Assembly: GCA_964396385.1 (NCBI GenBank)
Contig: CAYNFH010000247.1
Span: 1-9,047, forward strand
Direction of reading: 5' to 3'
Length of the DNA stretch: 9,047 nt
Source: CAYNFH01 sp964396385
GTDB taxonomy: Bacteria; Armatimonadota; Chthonomonadetes; Chthonomonadales; CAJBBX01
Within the stretch, counting starts at the first letter, position 1. Each line of letters starts with the position of its first letter. The position numbers and the translations under genes were made by a program. Below are positions 4,664-9,047 of the stretch, one piece after another. The notes beneath the pieces are model-generated. The model was given only the letters and a program-made list of their open reading frames with translations. It did no database searches and was not told the DNA's origin.

Positions 4664-7600
4664 CTAGAACTTAAAGACACCCTCCAGCAGGTAGGCGTTC
4701 TGCCTCTGATCGCTTGTGGTCCATGAGAACTGCCAATTGTTCTTAAACCGGTAACTCAGCTTGAACTCCCACGAATAGGCCTCATCCAGTCCGGACGTAA
4801 ACTGGCTGGCGCCGGTAAGTCTGCGCCAATACTCTAAATAGATGGGTCCGAAGAGCTGGCGCGAGACGCGGATGGAGAACGCGTTGAGCTGGTTGTACTC
4901 AATGGACAGGTCCTCCAGCCCGAACATCCGCGCCAGGTCGGCACGCCCAAGGAGGCCGGGGAGAAGGACCTGGGAGAAGACGTCGCCTAGGACACCACCC
5001 ACGTTGACGCCGCCCTGGAACAGGCTGGCAATGGCGTCCTGGCCGCCGAGAAGGCCCACCACGCGCTGCTGGAGCGCCGCCTGGCTCAGCGCCAGGTCCG
5101 GCGGGTCCGACCGGAACGTAAGCTGGAGACCATGCGTCGCGAACGGATTGGTCTCGGAGTCGCTCAGGTCCACCGGTTGGTCCACGTTCAGCGGGCCGCG
5201 TGCCTCGACGGTGATAGTATACCTCCTTCTGATTCCGGTGACCGAAGCGGCGGTCATTCGCGTCGTGGCAGTCACGTCCACGATGACGCCCAGGGACCGG
5301 TCCGATGGCGCGCCCAGCGGTTGGTACGGATACCGAAGCGCAATCTGCCCTCCCCGCTGGATGATGAACCGGGCGGTCGGGAAGGTCAGCGTGCCTTTGT
5401 CCACCACCAGCGTCCCCTCCAGATGTGGGTCCTCAACGGTGCCGTAGAGATGCACGGGGTCGGTGGCCAGCGTGCTCACCGAGGCGTTGAGCTGCGCGGT
5501 CTGCACCTGAACGCTCTTGGTCGCCACGAACCGGACGTCGAACGACGGGAACGGGAACAGGATCGGCGTGGGGTTCGGGTTCTCCTTGATCACGTCTGGC
5601 GGGCGGAACAGCGTGTTGCGTACATAGACGTTCCCGGCGATGTGGGGACGGAACACCGTGCCGTCCAGTACCAGGCTGTTTGCGCCCGGTACGCTCGGAT
5701 CGCTTGTGCCGATCTCTCCCACGATGGCGCCGGACCCTATCGCCGGGAGCGGGGACTCGGCAAAGACCAGCCTCGGCGCCGTGATGGTGATGGTCGGCGG
5801 ATTGGCCTCCCGGCGGATGGGGAGATCGCCGGTGATAACCAGCGGCTCGCTCTTACGCGAAGAGTACCGGGGATTGACGATCTGCGTGGTCGCCGTGAAG
5901 TTCTCCACGTGCAGCCGGTTCTTGTCCCCCTCAAACAGCAGCCGCGCCTGCAGGTCCCGGATCTGCGTGGACATGTTCGCAGAGGCGATTTTCGCGGCCG
6001 TCACATCCAGCACTCCGTTCAAGTTTGGGGCGGCAAAGTTAGGATTTCTCTCCGCCTGCTGGATGTCGGTCAGGTTCTTCAGCGCGCCATCGTAGGTTAG
6101 TTGCGCCTCGTTGATGGTTCCATCCAGCGTCAGGTTAGTTCCTGGCATAAGCGCGGCGATGAGCCCCAGCCCCTGCTTGTGGATATGGAGCAGCAGGTTC
6201 GCGTGGGCCGTCTCCGGCAGGTGGGGGATGTCCCAGGAGAAGTCCACGCTGCCGGAGGCATGCGCCTCATACACCTTGCGCTCCGCGGGCGGCGCCGAGG
6301 CGGTCCTCAGCGGCGGCGGCACGCTCCGCTCGACAGATTCCGGAGTGGCCGACCTTGGATCGACGCCGGTCCGCACCGCCAGCCGCTGAGCATCGGAGGG
6401 TGCCGAGGGAACGGCGGGCTGCGCCGGCTCCCGCAGCAGCACGCCCAGGTCCTGGACGGTCAATTTCCCGTTCTCGATGGTTGCGGTGGAGATGCTGACC
6501 CTCGGCAGCTCAATAGGCAGGCCGCCGAACATCCTCCGGTTCACGTCCGGGTCCTGCCAGTGGACCTCGCTCAGCTCCATGCTGGCGACGATGTTGGGCG
6601 CCGTGGGCTTGCCCGCCGCCTCCACGTGCATGTAGTCCGCCGTGCCCGTGAGCCCCGCCAGCTCGTGCACGCGGGGGAACCATCGCTTGAGCACGCTGAG
6701 AGGGAAGTTGTTGAGGTCCGCGACGCCGTTGGCGCGCTCGCCGGGCACCAGGGTGCCATGCGCGGTGGCGGAGGTATCTTCCGACTCCAGAACCGCGCTG
6801 CGGAGGTCGACCAGGTTGCGCGAGAGGGCGACGGTGCCGCGGAAGGTCCGGATGGGCTGCGTATCGACCACGATCTCCCGGCCGCTCCATTCAATGGTCG
6901 CGGTTGGCTCCGACGAGGTGCCGGCCACCTGGAAGTGGGCGTCCAGCGCTCCATGGAACGGCTCGCTGAGGGGAAGGACCTGCGACGCCGCGACGCTCTC
7001 GGGGTTCTGCAGCACGTACGGGCTCGCCGCCAGCGCCTGCCGGAGCATGGGCAGCTCCAGATCGCTCACCACGCCGGTAGCGGTCAGTGCCTCGGTCGCG
7101 CGGTCATAGCGGAACGCGTCCACGTAGAGTCCCATCGGCCGTACCGCAACGGCCGGCGCCGCCGGAGATCCCGCGGGATGCGCGGTACCTGTCACCACGT
7201 CCCCGGCCAGGTGAGCGGCTGCCTCCACGTCTCCAAAGCGCTGGCCGTTGAGAGTCAGATTGCGCGTAAAGGCGGTCACCTCGCCGGAGAGGTCCTGTGC
7301 CTTACCGTCCCGGATCTCTCCGCTGATATGGGCGGAGATGTCGGCGGTCCCGCGCGGCACTACGTAGGGCGACGAGCGCACCTCCAGGAGCGCCATGTTC
7401 ACCCCGTGCGCCTGGGCGTGGCCCGTAAAGTCCCGGCCCCCGACGATCTGGCCGGAGCCTGTCACCACCACGTCCGGCGGCCCGGAGCCGTGCACGGGGC
7501 CGTACTCGGCGGTGAAGCTAGGGAGCCGCACAACGGCCGGCTCGCGGCTGGCATCGTAGACGAGCGAAGCGTGGAGCCGGTCGAACATGTACTGCCCGAT

Positions 7601-9047
7601 GGTGGGGTTGGTCACGTCCAGCGAGCTCGCCGCAATGACCGGGTGCGAGAAAGTGCCGGTCGCGGTCCAGGTCCCCTGCGCCGTGCCGGATGCCTCCAGG
7701 GAGCTGCCGGACATCGCGGCCAGGTCCTGGAGATCCACGCGGGACAGGTCCCCCGAAAGCTCCAGCCGCGCGTCCGGGCTCAGCGGGTGCAGTATCGTCC
7801 CCTGGGCGGTCGCGTAGGCGGGGAAGCGCCAGGCCTGCGCGCCGGGGAGGATCTCCAGCCGGTCACGGTTGCCGCTCAGCCGGCCGCTGACGAAGTCGAG
7901 CTGCACGCGCGAGCCGCTCGCAATGTCGTACCCGCGCACCGCTCCGGACACCGTGGGATTGCGAAGCGGGCCGGCGACGTGGCCGTCGCGCAGGTAGAGG
8001 ACGCCCTTCAGGTCGGACACTCCCGAGGATCCAGAGCCGAGCGGCAGCCGCGCGAGGTCGATGGCATCGGCGTCAAACCGCACGTCCACCGTCTTGCGCG
8101 CCACGTCCACCCGGCCGGCCGCCACCGCCACTCCCGCCGGATCGCGAAGCTGGAAGGAGTCCAGGTAGGCCACGCTGCCGGCGGTGTGGACCCGCGCCCG
8201 AAGGAGCCGTCCCTGCCAGCGGTTGTACACCGGATTCGTCACCTGCACCTGCGCGGAACCCTGCGGGAGCGGCTGGTCCAGCCGTCCGGAGGCGGTGGCA
8301 TCTACGTCCGCGAGACCGGCGACACGAGTGGCTTTCGGGAGGGGCAGGCGCGCGAGGTCCACGTGCCGGGCCCGGATATTGGCCGCGTATGCGGTCTGGC
8401 GGCCGTTAACCGTCACGTCCGCCCGGCCGGTAACGCTGCCTCCCTCCGCGCTGCCGGCAAAATCGACCGCCGCCCGGTGGCCGGTGTAGACGGCGTTGAC
8501 CCAGACGTTGTGGGCCTCATAGCCGCGATAGCGGATGTCAGGCACCGTTCCCGTCACCGAGAAGCGGGGCCTGTCCAGCGGACCGCTGAATGTCACCTGG
8601 AGGCTGCCCTGCTGCGGCACGGCCGGCCCGCTTGGAAGGGCGCCGGACGCGAGCGCCTGGCCGCCCGCGGTGACCTGAAGGTTGGATTGGTTCCCACTCA
8701 CCACCGCCCGGACGTTGGCCGACGCTTCCACCCCTCGCAGCGCCGGGAACCGGTTCTGAAGGTTCAGGGCGGCCAGCACCGGCTGGAGCTGCACGCCGCT
8801 TCCGGTGGCCCAGCCGTTGAAGGCGGGCTTTGCCAGGTCCAGCACGGTCCCCTCCGCGTGGACGCGGCTGCCGGCGAACGCCGCGTCCAGCCTGGCCGTG
8901 GTGACGCCGGGGCTGACCGTGGCCACCCCAGACAGGCCGGTGACCTGTCCGGCGAAGCGGGCGCTCCGCAGCCCTCCGCCCTGGACGCTCGCGTCGGCTT
9001 GATAGTCGAAGTGTGTCGCGCCGGGCCCGCCCACCCGGTTGCGCGCG
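4664..9047 (-). CDS. tamB: TamB-family translocation and assembly protein, 5' end beyond the right edge
   Basis: TamB-type proteins are long beta-rich bridges across the periplasm, anchored in the inner membrane, linked to outer-membrane protein assembly and phospholipid transport. About 1,460 residues are present and the frame is still open at the edge, so the protein exceeds E. coli TamB (1,259 residues) before its missing N-terminal anchor is counted. The visible part is mostly repeated Gly/Ala/Val-rich beta segments alternating with short turns, as expected of an AsmA-like groove. A Pro/Ala/Ser-rich linker at about 6268-6440 splits it in two. The last 350-400 residues match the TamB (DUF490) C-terminal domain: a segment with DPHLEGTLVVDKGTLTFP, a Gly/Leu-rich helix-prone stretch (LLGGQDAIASLF), then amphipathic strands such as LEYWRRLTG and FKLSYRFKNNWQFSW. 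The protein ends Phe-Lys-Phe, an aromatic terminus like that of barrel-interacting domains. The stop is 115 nt upstream of the sigma gene. Family assignment is strong; substrate is unknown. Confidence 0.9.
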   Translation of the reverse strand, partial: ARNRVGGPGATHFDYQADASVQGGGLRSARFAGQVTGLSGVATVSPGVTTARLDAAFAGSRVHAEGTVLDLAKPAFNGWATGSGVQLQPVLAALNLQNRFPALRGVEASANVRAVVSGNQSNLQVTAGGQALASGALPSGPAVPQQGSLQVTFSGPLDRPRFSVTGTVPDIRYRGYEAHNVWVNAVYTGHRAAVDFAGSAEGGSVTGRADVTVNGRQTAYAANIRARHVDLARLPLPKATRVAGLADVDATASGRLDQPLPQGSAQVQVTNPVYNRWQGRLLRARVHTAGSVAYLDSFQLRDPAGVAVAAGRVDVARKTVDVRFDADAIDLARLPLGSGSSGVSDLKGVLYLRDGHVAGPLRNPTVSGAVRGYDIASGSRVQLDFVSGRLSGNRDRLEILPGAQAWRFPAYATAQGTILHPLSPDARLELSGDLSRVDLQDLAAMSGSSLEASGTAQGTWTATGTFSHPVIAASSLDVTNPTIGQYMFDRLHASLVYDASREPAVVRLPSFTAEYGPVHGSGPPDVVVTGSGQIVGGRDFTGHAQAHGVNMALLEVRSSPYVVPRGTADISAHISGEIRDGKAQDLSGEVTAFTRNLTLNGQRFGDVEAAAHLAGDVVTGTAHPAGSPAAPAVAVRPMGLYVDAFRYDRATEALTATGVVSDLELPMLRQALAASPYVLQNPESVAASQVLPLSEPFHGALDAHFQVAGTSSEPTATIEWSGREIVVDTQPIRTFRGTVALSRNLVDLRSAVLESEDTSATAHGTLVPGERANGVADLNNFPLSVLKRWFPRVHELAGLTGTADYMHVEAAGKPTAPNIVASMELSEVHWQDPDVNRRMFGGLPIELPRVSISTATIENGKLTVQDLGVLLREPAQPAVPSAPSDAQRLAVRTGVDPRSATPESVERSVPPPLRTASAPPAERKVYEAHASGSVDFSWDIPHLPETAHANLLLHIHKQGLGLIAALMPGTNLTLDGTINEAQLTYDGALKNLTDIQQAERNPNFAAPNLNGVLDVTAAKIASANMSTQIRDLQARLLFEGDKNRLHVENFTATTQIVNPRYSSRKSEPLVITGDLPIRREANPPTITITAPRLVFAESPLPAIGSGAIVGEIGTSDPSVPGANSLVLDGTVFRPHIAGNVYVRNTLFRPPDVIKENPNPTPILFPFPSFDVRFVATKSVQVQTAQLNASVSTLATDPVHLYGTVEDPHLEGTLVVDKGTLTFPTARFIIQRGGQIALRYPYQPLGAPSDRSLGVIVDVTATTRMTAASVTGIRRRYTITVEARGPLNVDQPVDLSDSETNPFATHGLQLTFRSDPPDLALSQAALQQRVVGLLGGQDAIASLFQGGVNVGGVLGDVFSQVLLPGLLGRADLARMFGLEDLSIEYNQLNAFSIRVSRQLFGPIYLEYWRRLTGASQFTSGLDEAYSWEFKLSYRFKNNWQFSWTTSDQRQNAYLLEGVFKF

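Noticed and set aside
4549..4680. N-terminal extension of the sigma factor to a GTG at 4680
   Set aside because: It has no spaced ribosome binding site, overlaps the end of tamB, crosses a palindromic repeat and a possible -10 box, and its third-position G/C bias is weaker than in the body of the gene.

Overview
The window is a GC-rich stretch in which every gene I can support reads on the minus strand. In transcription order (right to left) they are: a very large TamB-type protein whose start lies beyond the right edge, an ECF sigma factor, the outer-membrane protein assembly factor BamA, a Skp/OmpH-like periplasmic chaperone, and a coiled-coil lipoprotein that runs off the left edge. Coding density is high. 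The only gene-free gaps are about 115 bp (tamB to sigma factor), 201 bp (sigma factor to bamA) and 85 bp (bamA to skp). No tRNA, rRNA, CRISPR array or insertion sequence is visible.

The organism is a diderm bacterium, because BamA, TamB and Skp only make sense with an outer membrane. Several features argue against Proteobacteria: BamA has three POTRA domains rather than five; the gene after skp is a lipoprotein of unknown function rather than lpxD/fabZ; and an ECF sigma factor sits between tamB and bamA. High GC, Ala/Pro-rich linkers and GTG starts fit a deep-branching diderm such as Armatimonadota, or possibly Deinococcota. This is an inference from layout and protein style, not a demonstrated placement.

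Layout: 1-1111 is the lipoprotein, with its start inside skp. 1059-1721 is skp, preceded by a near-consensus sigma-70 type promoter at 1751-1780. 1807-3726 is bamA, with a 201-bp leader containing a small hairpin just upstream of the ribosome binding site. 3928-4548 is the ECF sigma gene, preceded by a gap holding a 28-bp imperfect palindrome that looks like a dispersed repeat and a possible -10 box. 4664 to the right edge is tamB.

The genes form one functional theme. Skp would hold unfolded outer-membrane proteins in the periplasm, BamA would insert them, and TamB would bridge the periplasm for protein or lipid delivery to the outer membrane. The ECF sigma factor is well placed to control the set, and the coiled-coil lipoprotein is an uncharacterised candidate partner. 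The items most worth following up are the overlapping lipoprotein gene, the internal duplication in Skp, the palindromic repeat before the sigma gene, and the link between sigma factor and assembly machinery.
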